Part shown: positions 45,601 through 52,748 of the stretch, piece after piece
Layout of the letters: the number at the start of each line of letters is the position of its first letter
Position numbering within the stretch: the first letter of the stretch is position 1
From: Liolophura sinensis
Lineage: Eukaryota; Mollusca; Polyplacophora; Chitonida; Chitonidae
Reading direction: 5' to 3'
Assembly: GCF_032854445.1 (NCBI RefSeq)
Contig: NC_088297.1
Location: forward strand, 2,729,991-2,793,990
Length of the DNA: 64,000 nt
Position numbers and translations under genes: made by a program
The notes under the pieces: generated by a model
Databases searched by the model: none
Seen by the model: only the letters and a program-made list of their open reading frames with translations
Told to the model about the DNA's origin: nothing

Positions 45601-48600
45601 GTTGCTGTTGTCAATTTTAAAGCAGAGCAAATCAAACCACACTCACATTACTGCAGTTATCCCCGATGGAGATGTCTTGACCGCGTGCACTCTTCCCGAT
45701 ATAGGACCAGCACCTGTACAAATGTCACGGAAAGTGTTGCTGGAACCGGAAGCTGGCAAGACTAAATTACACAAACTGTCCGGTACTGGGGACTCGAAAT
45801 ATTATAGAGTATACAATTGCTCCACAAATGCTACAAAAATTACTTTAAAAAAAGAAATTGCCGGGATTAGGAACGAAATTTGTCTATGATTGAGATTAGG
45901 CCCACTGTACATAATTAGAACATTTCATAAGTTGTGTGTGTGTGATAGTTGTTTAATATATCGCACGATTTCATTACCGCCCCCCCCCCCCTCCCCCAAG
46001 CCCGTCCTGATGGAGACGTCGTATTTATAGTAGTTTCCAACTTTTCTGGCGAATTTCCAGATAACAGTTAATGAGAACATATTAAAAATTACAAAAAAAA
46101 ACTGATTTCACTGAAAGTGGCAATATCGATCACACTCTATGACTGACAACAAACCCTTTCGTCATCCAGTAATAGGTCACTTTTTATTTCTGTGAGACTC
46201 ACCCATTGCCACGTATGAACCTAATGTGAGGAGATAAACCGGGATTTGGAGTTTCCGGAAATCTGAGGCATGTTTTCTCTTCCCATGATGCAATGCCGTC
46301 TCTAATTGCTCTCCGCTCGGATGCACCTGGGGAGCAATGATTTGTTGCATCGTGGACAACATTAATGGAATCACATTGTCAGAGCTAAAAAAGTACATTT
46401 CACAGACAGTGAATGGTCTTACATACCGTCCATGATACGTTGCCGTGAATATTGAACTTCGTTACCAGGTCGTTGACATGTAAGTTAAATTTCGGGACCC
46501 AATGATTGTTGTGAATAGAGACTTTTTGATGTCTCTGTCCACCTTTTTAAAAAAATTCCTAACGATATTTGAGAAGTGATATTGCCGTAAAAACTAAAAA
46601 AATATTTTGTAAACTTAAAACCTAAATAAATCCGCGATCATGGCTAGAAATGTAGTTCCACCGCCTTATTTTGGTGGCGGATTTAGATTACGAAACAATA
46701 CTCACTGAAAGCAGAGTTATCAGCAAACCTCCATGGCACAACTGCTCCTTGCCAAAAGTACTGTAAATTTGACAGAACTTTTCTCTTTACCCTTCTGCCA
46801 CGACCTTGTCTTTGTCTCTTTCTCTGAATGTAGTCGAAGGTGGGGTTGTGATCAGTCGGCCAGAAAGTCCTCGGTCCCAGTCGGTAAGGTCCGTCCCCAA
46901 GACGACGTCAACAGTTTCCTTTGTGAGGATGATATCCCCTTGATACCGATCGAATCTTTTCACGTCAAAGCTTGTCTGAAAAGTTAAATGGTTGAATTGG
47001 TTTAGTTATCTGATTAGTGCATTACGCCCTACATGCGACATTATCACTGTTGAAAGGTATATGGTTAAACGACTGTTTGGGGAAACCACCGACCATTGTC
47101 AAGTATTTGACAAATTTCCTAACATAAAGCTACAGCCTCATGCAGCAACCCATTACAGGGAGAGCTGGTTTCGAACATGTTACTTCACTGGAGAAAGGCT
47201 AGGAAACTTGCAATAGAAGTCACCAGACATGACACCCCACCCACATCATACTGACATCCCGCTTTCCTCTTCTAATCTCTCAGTGGTGAGCGCTAAGCAG
47301 GCAATAACAAGTACCTAAAATCTTTGATACATGTCTGACTCGACCCGGTTGTGATACCAGGTCTTAAGGCATCGAGGCGTACACTCTAACAAAAAGGCCA
47401 ACGAAGTCGTCTTTAGGTTATATTTCGAGATAAAAAAAGTATGTATTTATGAATTTTCATTCATATGTGACGAAGATTAGGTGTCTGGGTGGAAAAATTT
47501 AGAGTGTCCGAGGTAGACCAAAGCCCTTTGCCAGAAATGTAACAAAATTTCATGTCTTAAAAAGGCAGTAGAATCAACAAGAGCTGGGTTAGAACTCCCT
47601 GGATACCGATCCATTTTCTCCTGACACTCTGTCAAGTGAGAACCGAGTATTTGCAAATTGCTAAGAATAAGAGAGACGATTGTACCAAACCAGGTACAAC
47701 ATTTGTTGCTAACGTGCCTAGCCTGGTGTCATGTCAAATGGAGCAAACACTATACTTGAGCTGTATTGTTAACCATCTTGGCATTTTCCGTAGGTTTTGG
47801 TGGTAGAAACTGTCATGGTCTAATAATACAATTATACAGGATAATTTCTTTTGGTTTGTAGACGATACATTCCTAAAATCTTCATTGAACATGGTTGGTA
47901 ATTCTATAAATCTACAGCAGTCATGGTATTCGACAAAAAAAGCATCTGTTTTATTGGTTAAGCTGTCTCTGCGCTATATGGATCTGAACAATCAAAATGA
48001 AGGATCGAATCGTGGGATTCACATCTGACTTTTTTTAGTACATAGCATGATTCGTCAGCCTGCACATTAATCCAGGAAATCAGAAGTTTTAATACAATAC
48101 TTTTCCAGCCAGGACGTTAGACTAGGCCCACTGATGCTGGAAGATATCTTAGAATTAAGTCAGGCTTTATCTTAACTGGTGTTATTAATACAGAATATGC
48201 ACTTTAAAGGTTATGCTTCAATTTACAATGAGTCACTAAGAAAACTCTCAGTATTAATTTAAAAAACAGACGTGTCTAAGTTTAGTTTCGAAAACTCTTA
48301 ATATTAAAATATAAAAAGGCCCAAGATTAATATATATATTTCAGAATTTTAAAGCAGTAAACTGTTTTGAAGATTAGATTACTGCATGTTTAACTTTAAA
48401 ACACTGAGACCGGTTTGTGATTGTTTGGTTAGAGGAATCATGCTTCGCTCTGTTACTATGAAGGTTTTCACACGGGAAAAATGTAGACATTCAGTACAAG
48501 TCAGCTCAATTGTCTCAAGTTTTGCTTCTAATTGGTTACATCAGTAGATATGTACATGTATTTTATTAATTTATTCATTTATTTGATTGGACTTTTACGC

Positions 48601-51478
48601 CTTAATAAGAATATTTAACTTATACGACGGGAACCAGAATTATGGCAAGAAAAACAGTACAAATGCACGAACAGGATATATTTACATGTTAATAAAATCA
48701 ATATATTTATTTATTTGATTGTTATTTTACGCTTGTACTCAAGAATATTTCCTTGTAAGACGGCGGCCAGCATTATGGTGGGTGGAAACGGGGCAAAGCC
48801 TTGGGAAAACCCATGACCTTCCTAAGGTTAAACCATAAACATAGTTACATTATCCTGTGAACTGAACAGTAAAATGATTGACTGGTTGATTGATTGATTG
48901 ATCTATTATTGGGTGATGCTTAATGCCGTACTTAAAAAGTTTTCACTTATGCGATGTCGGCTTAGATGGCGAAAACGGCGAAAACCGAAGCGCGGGGGGT
49001 AAACCACCAACCTTTCCGAAGTTAATGATGAACTTTCCCACGCGTGTCTTACAGATATACACAAAACATGGTGAAATGTAAGTAGTCTAAACGAACGTGG
49101 GGCTGCGCACGTAGACGGTTTAGTGTCATTTATGTCTGTACTAACAACGACAACGGTTGAATCTACAAACTCCCTGAGCCCCGATGCTCAAAACTGGCTT
49201 AATACCACTTAAGACTCACCAAGACTAAATACCCGATTTAACTTTATGGCAAGACATCGATTTTGTACTTATCCTAAAGCAAAGTATGTACTAGTAGATT
49301 AAATATAAACTAAAATTTCTCCTGTTATACTGTGATTTTGGAAAACCGCATTACTACTGAGTTTGACTAATAATTTCAAATATAAAATATAAGTTACTAC
49401 AGGTATTAGTTAATACACTTTCGAACAACTGAGCCCTGTAAGTAACGTGAAGAACCAACCACATTCCTGCCGATGCTGGAAGCCAATTCTCGACATAATT
49501 CGGCCATTTTGCACCACACTACACACCGCTCTTCTAGAGTCTGGTCGTACAGCGATGGGATCAAGTTCATCTAAAAAAAAGTACACCAGTCAGCCAGTAA
49601 ATCATTGGTGAATCAACATAGAGATTTGAATAAAGTCATTAAAATTCTTCATGCCATTCTTCATCCAAGAATAAGCATTTAACCAATGAAAATCAATATC
49701 ATGGCAAGTTGGGTCAACCGGATGTCCCACACAATGGTTACGAATGGTCAATATTTCTGTCACGAGAAAGGATGCTGGGACACCGGATGTGAGGGATCCA
49801 TGCAAACATAACTGGCATAAAACAAGTCTCTTCCAACGAGGTAGGTGGTCTACTCTCCTGGTATTTTCTGTAATATATCACAGTTTCTGTTCAGCTGTGC
49901 TGGTATGTATATGTGTTTTTTGCCTGGGGTTTCACATCACACTTAATGATCTTTCAGTCATATGACGACTAGGAGTCATTAGGTGTGTGTACATAAGTTG
50001 TGTTTTCTTGTGGTAGGGCAAGTCCATGCCACCAGACTGCTGCCGTCAATGCCCAAGACATCAGACATGACACAATATGCAGTCACATTATACTGGCACC
50101 GAGCCAATCAGTCCTGTTTCTTACTCTAACCTCTTAGCGCTGAGTGCCAAGCGAGGCAGCAACAAGTACTATATGTAAAGCCTTTCGTATGATTTATTTA
50201 TTTATTTATTTGATTGGTGTTTTACGCAGTACTCAAGAATATTTCACTTATGCGTCGGCGGCCAGCATTATGGTGGGAGGAAACCGTGCAGAGCCCAGTG
50301 GAAACCCACGACCATCGGCAGGTTGCTGACAGACCTTCCAACGTACGGCCGAAGAGGAATCCAGCATGAGCTTCTTTGGTATGATCCGACCGGGGTTTGA
50401 TCACAGGCAACTGTGCTCGTAAAGGAAAGGAACTGCAACTCGGTAACAAAATATGGCGTGTTGTTACGTATCTTGGAACGGACTTGAATACAAGGAAATG
50501 TGCCCATTAAGCTGACATCGCCCTGCTCATTGCTTCCATTGCTTCAAGTCAGATATTTTCCGATAAGTTATCCTGTGTCGGAAGTTTATTCTCATTTCGA
50601 CAATTTCGTTTTCTGAGGATAATGATCGTTCAATTTATGATGTCTTTTTAAGTTTCTGAACAGATTTTGTCTCACGGCAACTTGCTTGATGATGCTTTTC
50701 AAACTTCCCCAGCGGAGTAAAGGACTGCATAACTAAATCATTATATATTAATGAAGGAAACAACGAGTGCGTGAGTAGCTCATAGTTAATCAGCGAATCA
50801 ACAAGGAAATGAAAATCTGTGTAAATGAGGATAGAAATAACAAATAAGGGTACGAAAAAATGATACAGAGAAAAGATTTATTTATTTATTTATTTATTTG
50901 ATTGGTGTTTTGATCCGTACTCAAGAATATTTCACTTATACGACGGCGGTCAGCATTATGGTGGGTGGCAGAGCCCGGGGGAAACCCACGACCATCCGCA
51001 AGTTGCTGAACACCATCCCACTTACGGCCGGAGAAGAAGCCAGCATGAGCTGGACTTGAACTCACAGCGACCGCATTGGTGAGAGGGCTCCTGGGTAGAG
51101 AGAAAAGAGTTTACACGTGTACTTATGTCGGAGGATGGGTATGCGTGGGTGTGTAAGTTGTGAAGGGAGTGGGGTGGCGGGGGGGGAGGGTGGAGGGGGT
51201 AATAAATCTATATACTACATTCACTTTAACTTGTTTGTAAATCCGACGTAGAGACGAAACGTGACTGAAAGTAAACAGGGTTACGTCAAACAGGAGACGG
51301 CACTGTGGGGAGTTTGGTGTGTTCATTCACGCAAAAGGGTTACGGTTTGATAACCTTTCACCTTAGATTTGCTCTCGATCTCTATTGTCCTTAACTAATT
51401 GCACGTGCACTTTAAAGTCGTGCACTGAAACTGACGCTGATGTTCTTATTTAGTTTCACAAGGTTTATAATGAATAAA

Positions 51479-51568
<90 letters not shown>

Positions 51569-52748
51569 GGGGCCTCCGCGGCCCAGTAGCTAGCATGCCG
51601 GCACAGAGCAATGACCCAGGTGCCTCTTACCGATGCAATCGCTGTGAGCTTTTGTTGGATTTATCTCAGGTCGTATGTAGAAAGGTCTTCCAGCAACCCG
51701 CGGATGGCCATGCGTTTTCCGGGGCTCTGCCTGGTTTCCTCCCACCATGATGCTGGTTGCCGTTATGCCGTTAAGTGAAATTTTCTTGAATATAGTGTCG
51801 AACGCCAATCAAATAAATAAATAAACAAAAATACATATATCACACGATGGCGGCCAACATTATGGTGGGAGGAAATTGGACAAAGCCCGATGGAAACCCA
51901 CGACCATCCGCAGGTTGCAGGAAGACCTCCCCTGAAGGAAGCCAGCAGGGGCTGGATTTGAACTCAAAGCGATCATAGTGATCTGGCTTTAAAGAGCAAT
52001 GCGTACCGTAATGCAGTACATTGAAATCTTTTACCATATCTCATTTTGTAATGACATTGTTTACCGTATTGTAGTTCACAATGCAATGTGTTGAAAGCAT
52101 GTCATTCTACAGTACATTATTTTAGATTATATCATTCTACAGTACATTATTTTAGATTATATCATTCCTCAATACATTATTTTTACAGTATATCATTTTA
52201 TAGTACAATCATTTTACAGTATTTCACTTTATGGTACAGTCATTTACAGTACATCAATTTTACAGTGGAAATATTTATCAATTTTATCATCAACGTGAAC
52301 TTTTACAGAACAATTTTTGTGTATATTTCACTAGAATTTAACGTATTTAGACTTAAGAGTTTTTCACTTCTTTGACAACGCGCATTGCTTTGTTCCTGAC
52401 AAACCTCTAACCTGAAAAGCTTCAGTATACACTATACTGCGGGAAACAACAAACTAAGCTACGGTCTATATACTTACAGCATCATCCGTACTGAACTGTA
52501 GATTCGGGACATTGAGCCTCTTGGTACCCATTTTAAGCTCTATTCCCCGGGGCACATACAGAACTCAGGTCAAACGTTCCTCGCAGCATGTCGGGCATAG
52601 CCTGCCGTGCGACTCTTGGTTTCGATAAGGCATCACCCAGATCCAGTGGAAGTCCCTCAGCATAACTAAAACCGCTTATTGTGATGCATATACTCGTAAA
52701 AAACAGCTCTCGTAATGACGCGCACTTTCTTGTGAAATGTATCCGCAT
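33670..52748 (-). CDS. Secreted astacin metalloprotease, 15 exons, two frame breaks
   Basis: Zinc endopeptidase of the astacin family (M12A). Exons in order of translation: 52478-52748, 49460-49570, 46706-46975, 46203-46326, 45647-45713, 42951-43154, 42610-42736, 41002-41133, 40458-40573, 39372-39496, 38704-38819, 38089-38182, 36812-36900, 35670-35847 and 33670-33736. All borders are GT..AG and phases join, except that exon 1 has one base too many (or lacks two) and exon 3 lacks one. The corrected length would be about 696 residues. Domain order: signal peptide, propeptide, astacin catalytic domain, EGF-like, CUB, cysteine-rich module, Pro-rich linker, TSP1, terminal cysteine-rich module. Astacin plus EGF, CUB and TSP1 is the plan of nematode NAS proteases of the DPY-31/NAS-36/37 group, which act in cuticle and matrix processing. 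That function is not shown here. The exon 2 donor is uncertain (GTTGGT at 49459 keeps phase). The two frame breaks mean pseudogene or assembly error. Confidence 0.88.
33737..34105. repeat. Degenerate minisatellite with splice-acceptor-like units
   Basis: Irregular 18-26 bp units of the type CGTGACTGAAACACGGAACA. On the minus strand each gives GTGTTTCAGTCACG, so the real exon 15 acceptor (GTGTTTCAG) is itself one of these units. The array fills the 3' end of the last intron. Nothing else is recognised from 34106 to 34957. Confidence 0.75.
34958..35150 (-). mobile_element. SINE family A, diverged, in intron 14
   Basis: Reverse oriented: TATTTGTTAAGTTGTCTTAC tail region, GGGGCCAGCATTATGGTGAG, and GAACTGGACTTGAACTCACG at the head side. 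The head beyond it is replaced by a 21-bp repeat. Confidence 0.8.
35140..35276. repeat. 21-bp minisatellite, about 6 copies, at a SINE head
   Basis: Units of GTGCAGTGATTGAGTGCGGGC. They lie where the SINE tRNA-like head should be (compare GCGCTAACTGACTGAGCC), so the array probably grew from SINE-head sequence. Confidence 0.85.
35330..35440 (+). repeat. Possible SINE family D 3' part
   Basis: GGTCGGTGGTTTATACCCAG, CCATAAAACTGACTGGCATC and a GTGAAATATTCTTGAGAACA end. It resembles 36300-36470. Confidence 0.5.
35452..35508. repeat. 18-bp tandem repeat, about 4 copies
   Basis: Units of the type GGGCATCAATATATAGGA. It abuts the next SINE tail. Confidence 0.85.
35505..35600 (-). mobile_element. 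SINE family A fragment
   Basis: Reverse tail and end (TTATTTGATAGGTGTTTTAC, ATTTCACTTATACGACC) joined to GGGCAGAGCCCGCGGGAAACCC with an internal deletion. Confidence 0.75.
35670..35847 (-). CDS. Exon 14: Pro-rich linker plus TSP1 domain
   Basis: Starts after a CGTCAG acceptor in phase 1 with [13 protein letters not shown], a run of mostly proline, then the thrombospondin type 1 repeat: [27 protein letters not shown] and PPCP. The WxxW and CSxTCG features are intact. Ends at GTAAGT in phase 2. The glycine-rich frame seen on the opposite strand here is only its shadow. Confidence 0.88.
35885..36110 (-). repeat. Possible SINE family E copy
   Basis: Reverse-oriented element with TTCAATGATTGGTGTTTATG, GGTGGAGTAACCGAGTGCCT, GAGAAAACCACCGCCCTTCG and CGGAACTCAAACACGTCACC. 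A similar GGGGAAACCACCGACC stretch is at 47080. Boundaries are approximate. Confidence 0.55.
36300..36470 (+). repeat. Possible SINE family D copy
   Basis: TTGATCAGCGAGGTCACGTG, GGTAAGAAGTTTGTAAGAAG, GGTCGGTGGTTTACACTTGG and AATAAAACTGACTCTCGTCA. Provisional family. Confidence 0.5.
36500..36695 (+). mobile_element. Tandem pair of SINE family A 3' ends
   Basis: Two successive copies of the CGGGCCGCCGTCGTATAAGA to CCAATCGAATAAATAAATA part, joined by AAACAGTTAACTTCTCCCAC. Both carry the private changes GATAAATATC and AATCGAATAA, so one was copied from the other. Confidence 0.85.
36812..36900 (-). CDS. Exon 13: Cys-rich module, second half
   Basis: Phase 2 to phase 1 exon coding [20 protein letters not shown] followed by YSLSGETCE. 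It aligns with exon 62484-62578 of the upstream paralogue (NQCFDP...[15 protein letters not shown]). The motif C-x(n)-KR-[FY]-CCSGY-x-LSG-x-x-C is not one I can assign to a named family; EMI-like is possible. Confidence 0.8.
37080..37335 (-). repeat. Family C repeat
   Basis: TTAAGTCGCACTTAATAATT, CCAGTCATATCTCAACCAGG, AGTCATTAGGTGTGTGTATA, and an end with AGTAACAAGTACCA. It matches 49912-50168 along most of its length. Confidence 0.7.
37584..37903. repeat. 16-bp minisatellite, about 20 copies
   Basis: Units of ATACAACGCCCCTTTC with occasional 15-bp members. Long plus-strand frames over it (up to 149 codons) are artefacts of the repeat. Confidence 0.95.
38089..38182 (-). CDS. Exon 12: Cys-rich module, first half
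   Basis: Phase 1 to phase 2 exon coding [20 protein letters not shown] then [12 protein letters not shown]. It aligns with the exon at 63917-64000 of the upstream paralogue ([20 protein letters not shown]). The GTATGT donor was chosen because it alone gives phase 2, as needed by exon 13. Confidence 0.78.
38364..38545. repeat. 60-bp tandem repeat, 3 copies, in intron 11
   Basis: Units begin AGGTGATGTGACGTCAGAGT and end AAAGCCCACCATAG. Each carries TGACGTCA or a variant, a CRE-like palindrome. The unit is open in one plus frame (20 residues per unit) but there is no other gene evidence. Confidence 0.9.
38704..40573 (-). CDS. Exons 9-11: CUB domain
   Basis: Three exons (40458-40573, 39372-39496, 38704-38819) code one CUB domain. 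It opens with [20 protein letters not shown], continues with ECVYMFR, then [32 protein letters not shown], and closes with [10 protein letters not shown] and TGFQLEYSA. Four cysteines and the F..GF.L.Y ending fit the family. CUB domains bind protein partners or substrates in extracellular proteases. An alternative donor 39 bases further on would add 13 residues after YMFR. Confidence 0.88.
38863..38965 (+). repeat. AT run and tRNA-like SINE head
   Basis: A TA run (38867-38894) is followed by GCGGGATGTAGCTCAGTGAG and a B-box-like CGTGAGTTCAGTCACGG. The stems of a true tRNA do not pair, so it is read as a SINE head or tRNA relic. Confidence 0.45.
39085..39340. mobile_element. Two SINE family A fragments in opposite orientation
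   Basis: 39085-39235 is reverse (TACTCAAGAAGATTTCACTA to GGACTTGAACTCCCAGCCAC). It runs into a degraded forward 3' end (CAGAAAACTCCAATCAAATA). Exon 10 begins just right of this. Confidence 0.7.
39574..39614. repeat. (TTA)n microsatellite
   Basis: About 13 ATT units. Confidence 0.95.
39866..40100 (-). mobile_element. SINE family B, reverse, with internal deletion
   Basis: GAGTGAGTGTTTGGGGTTTA at the left (3' end), then CACTATCCCCTTCATGCTGA and GGGAGGAAGTTACAAC. The ACTGATACGGGTCAACC part and the head are missing. Confidence 0.85.
40167..40383. mobile_element. TIR element (MITE-like) in intron 9
   Basis: Inverted repeats of about 40-60 bp bound a 217-bp element: the left arm has TTAACAGAAAGTCTGTTATC then TGAGTGATGCTAGAAT, and the right arm is its reverse complement with few changes. 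AT-rich, rich in CTGTTA/TAACAG motifs, non-coding. Superfamily not assigned. Confidence 0.75.
40394..40471 (-). repeat. 39-bp tandem duplication spanning the exon 9 donor
   Basis: Two perfect copies of a 39-bp unit (40394-40432 and 40433-40471) each hold the last 14 exon bases, the GTGAGT donor and 25 intron bases. The result is two identical donors 39 bases apart, at 40457 and 40418. Confidence 0.95.
41002..41133 (-). CDS. Exon 8: EGF-like domain
   Basis: Phase 1 exon coding [20 protein letters not shown], then [20 protein letters not shown]. Six cysteines in the order C..C..C.C..C after the catalytic domain match the EGF-like segment that commonly follows astacin domains. The acceptor (TTTAAAG) is weak, with a short pyrimidine run. 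Confidence 0.82.
41203..41450 (-). mobile_element. SINE family A, full length, young
   Basis: T run at the left, GGCGGCCAGCATTATGATGG, and GCTAGCGCGCTAAACTATG at the right. Flanked by AAGCTATGTTATGA-like sequence on the left and AACTATGTTATGAA on the right (shared CTATGTTATGA), a target duplication. Confidence 0.92.
41570..41815 (-). mobile_element. SINE family A, near full length
   Basis: Tail TTTATTTATTTATTTGATTG, body GGGCGGCCAGCATGTTGGTG, head end CTGACGCGCTAACCCCCTCT. Moderately diverged. Nothing is recognised from 41816 to 42145. Confidence 0.88.
42157..42568. mobile_element. 412-bp TIR transposon with 11-bp direct repeats
   Basis: Terminal inverted repeats of about 45-50 bp: the left holds CTTACAGCGCATGCGTC and TTCGCTTTA, and the right is its reverse complement. 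The element is flanked by TATGTCAAAGG at 42146-42156 and 42569-42579. The 8-11 bp target duplication suits hAT or Mutator-like families. Inside is a 61-codon frame (42344-42529, plus) running into the right repeat; no known domain. It inserted 30 bases downstream of the exon 7 donor. Confidence 0.88.
42610..46326 (-). CDS. Exons 4-7: astacin catalytic domain
   Basis: Four exons (46203-46326, 45647-45713, 42951-43154, 42610-42736). Exon 4 has [17 protein letters not shown], a classic astacin segment. Exon 5 has [20 protein letters not shown] and is only 67 bases; it was found by searching for the missing part and its phase fits both neighbours. Exon 6 carries the zinc site [18 protein letters not shown] (three His ligands plus catalytic Glu) and the Met-turn SVMHY. 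Exon 7 has [11 protein letters not shown] and NSWYCS. All residues needed for zinc binding and catalysis are present, so the catalytic part itself is intact. Confidence 0.93.
43297..43525 (-). mobile_element. SINE family A, young, in intron 5
   Basis: Tail TATTTATTTATTTGATTGGT, GGCGGCCAGCATTATGGTGG, and GAGAGGCTCCTGGGTCATTACG. Flanked by GTTCTAAAGTA on the left and GTTCTAAAGTAAAG on the right, a clear target duplication (11 bp). Confidence 0.93.
43526..45646. other. Intron 5 of the astacin gene with a 205-bp tandem duplication
   Basis: Copies start at about 43908 and 44113 with CTGGTTACGTCAGCGT, and share GCTGCGATTACATCACGAGT and GTACTTCAGTTGGACG, followed by T-rich filler. The rest of the interval shows nothing recognisable. 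Confidence 0.8.
46706..49570 (-). CDS. Exons 2-3: propeptide and start of catalytic domain
   Basis: Exon 2 (49460-49570) codes [16 protein letters not shown] then [17 protein letters not shown]. Exon 3 (46706-46975) begins [20 protein letters not shown]. The YQGDI motif matches the FxGD element of astacin propeptides, whose Asp blocks the zinc. After a frame change near 46895 the exon continues as [11 protein letters not shown], a basic RRVKR maturation site, and [18 protein letters not shown], which is the usual astacin start (W..G.VPY). The exon 2 donor is uncertain: GTTGGT keeps phase, GTTACT does not. Confidence 0.8.
46895..46898 (-). other. Frame break in exon 3 (G run)
   Basis: The YQGDI propeptide frame and the WQGAVVPW catalytic frame are offset by one base. 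The likely site is the GGGG run here, where one extra G would restore continuity (L-G-D-G-P-Y-R). The first frame otherwise reaches a TAA near the maturation site. Confidence 0.75.
46990..47330 (-). repeat. Family E and family C repeat remnants in intron 2
   Basis: 46990-47200 has GATTAGTGCATTACGCCCTA and GGGGAAACCACCGACCATTG (family E-like). 47205-47325 has GTCACCAGACATGACACCCC and GGCAATAACAAGTACC (family C 3' part). Confidence 0.55.
47331..48559. other. Intron 2, nothing recognised
   Basis: AT-rich sequence with no supported element or exon. Confidence 0.4.
48560..49055 (-). mobile_element. Three SINE family A fragments in a row
   Basis: Reverse copies at about 48560-48650, 48700-48830 and 48872-49055. 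Each has the tail and the ATATTTMACTTATACGACGG-type end but lacks the head. The third is strongly diverged. Confidence 0.75.
49174..49437. mobile_element. MITE-like element, inverse copy of 13229-13474
   Basis: Ends are TGAGCCCCGATGCTCAAAAC and GAACAACTGAGCCC, giving short imperfect terminal inverted repeats (GGGCTCAGTTGTTCGAA / GGGGCTCAG). Non-coding and AT-rich. It sits just downstream of exon 2 of the astacin gene. Confidence 0.65.
49660..49845 (+). repeat. Unnamed interspersed repeat, copy 1
   Basis: About 180 bp shared with 58735-58915: AAGCATTTAACCAATGA, GTCAACCGGATGTCCCACA, ACCGGATGTGAGGGATCC and ATAAAACAAGTCTCTTCCAA. Not part of the SINE families above. Confidence 0.75.
49912..50168 (-). 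repeat. Family C repeat, most complete copy
   Basis: Starts TTTTTGCCTGGGGTTTCACA, then TTTCAGTCATATGACGACTA, GGAGTCATTAGGTGTGTGTA, CATCAGACATGACACAATAT, and an end GAGGCAGCAACAAGTACTAT. Confidence 0.7.
50190..50375 (-). mobile_element. SINE family A, 5'-truncated, in intron 1
   Basis: Tail TTTATTTATTTATTTATTTG and body GGCGGCCAGCATTATGGTGG through CGTACGGCCGAAGAGGAATC. Nothing is recognised from 50376 to 50875. Confidence 0.9.
50876..51096 (-). mobile_element. SINE family A, young
   Basis: Tail (TTTA)n, GGCGGTCAGCATTATGGTGG, CTTGAACTCACAGCGACCGC. Flanked by ACAGAGAAAAGA on the left and GTAGAGAGAAAAGAG on the right (shared AGAGAAAAGA), a target duplication. The tRNA-like head beyond GGCTCCTGGGT is missing. 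Confidence 0.9.
51482..51566. repeat. (AT)n microsatellite, about 42 units
   Basis: Pure AT run; its true length may differ from the assembly. A G-rich patch (GGCGGGGGGGGAGGGTGGAG) lies at 51176-51195. Confidence 0.97.
51568..51985. mobile_element. Two SINE family A copies, tail to tail
   Basis: 51568-51828 is forward (GGGGGCCTCCGCGGCCCAGT to AATCAAATAAATAAATAAAC). 51838-51985 is reverse and lacks its tail (ACGATGGCGGCCAACATTAT to GGCTGGATTTGAACTC). Confidence 0.85.
52090..52272. repeat. Degenerate ~30-bp tandem repeat
   Basis: Units of the type CATTCTACAGTACATTATTT plus TAGATTATAT; the first two are nearly perfect, the rest diverge. On the minus strand it lies downstream of exon 1. Confidence 0.8.
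52478..52748 (-). CDS. Exon 1: signal peptide and start of propeptide
   Basis: ATG at 52748 opens [20 protein letters not shown], a signal peptide with a hydrophobic stretch after a basic N-terminus. A RVAR cleavage-like site follows, then [14 protein letters not shown]. After a frame change at 52545-52552 it continues [20 protein letters not shown] and ends DDA at GTAAGT. Aligns with the intact paralogous exon at 8200-8430. Confidence 0.75.
52545..52552 (-). other. Frame break in exon 1 (CCCCGGGG)
   Basis: Uncorrected, the frame ends at TAA eight bases later in the reading (..CAPGNRA stop). Removing one base, or adding two G, joins it to GIELKMG, which matches GIVLKV in the paralogue at 8.2 kb. 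Confidence 0.75.

Noticed and set aside
45557-45889. 110-codon plus-strand frame as a gene
   Set aside because: The reverse strand at 45647-45713 is astacin exon 5, with correct motif, splice sites and phase; the plus frame has no recognisable domain.
46430-46500. Possible extra astacin exon (minus strand) ending at a GTATGT donor
   Set aside because: No acceptor was found, and exons 3 and 4 already join in phase with the expected astacin sequence.
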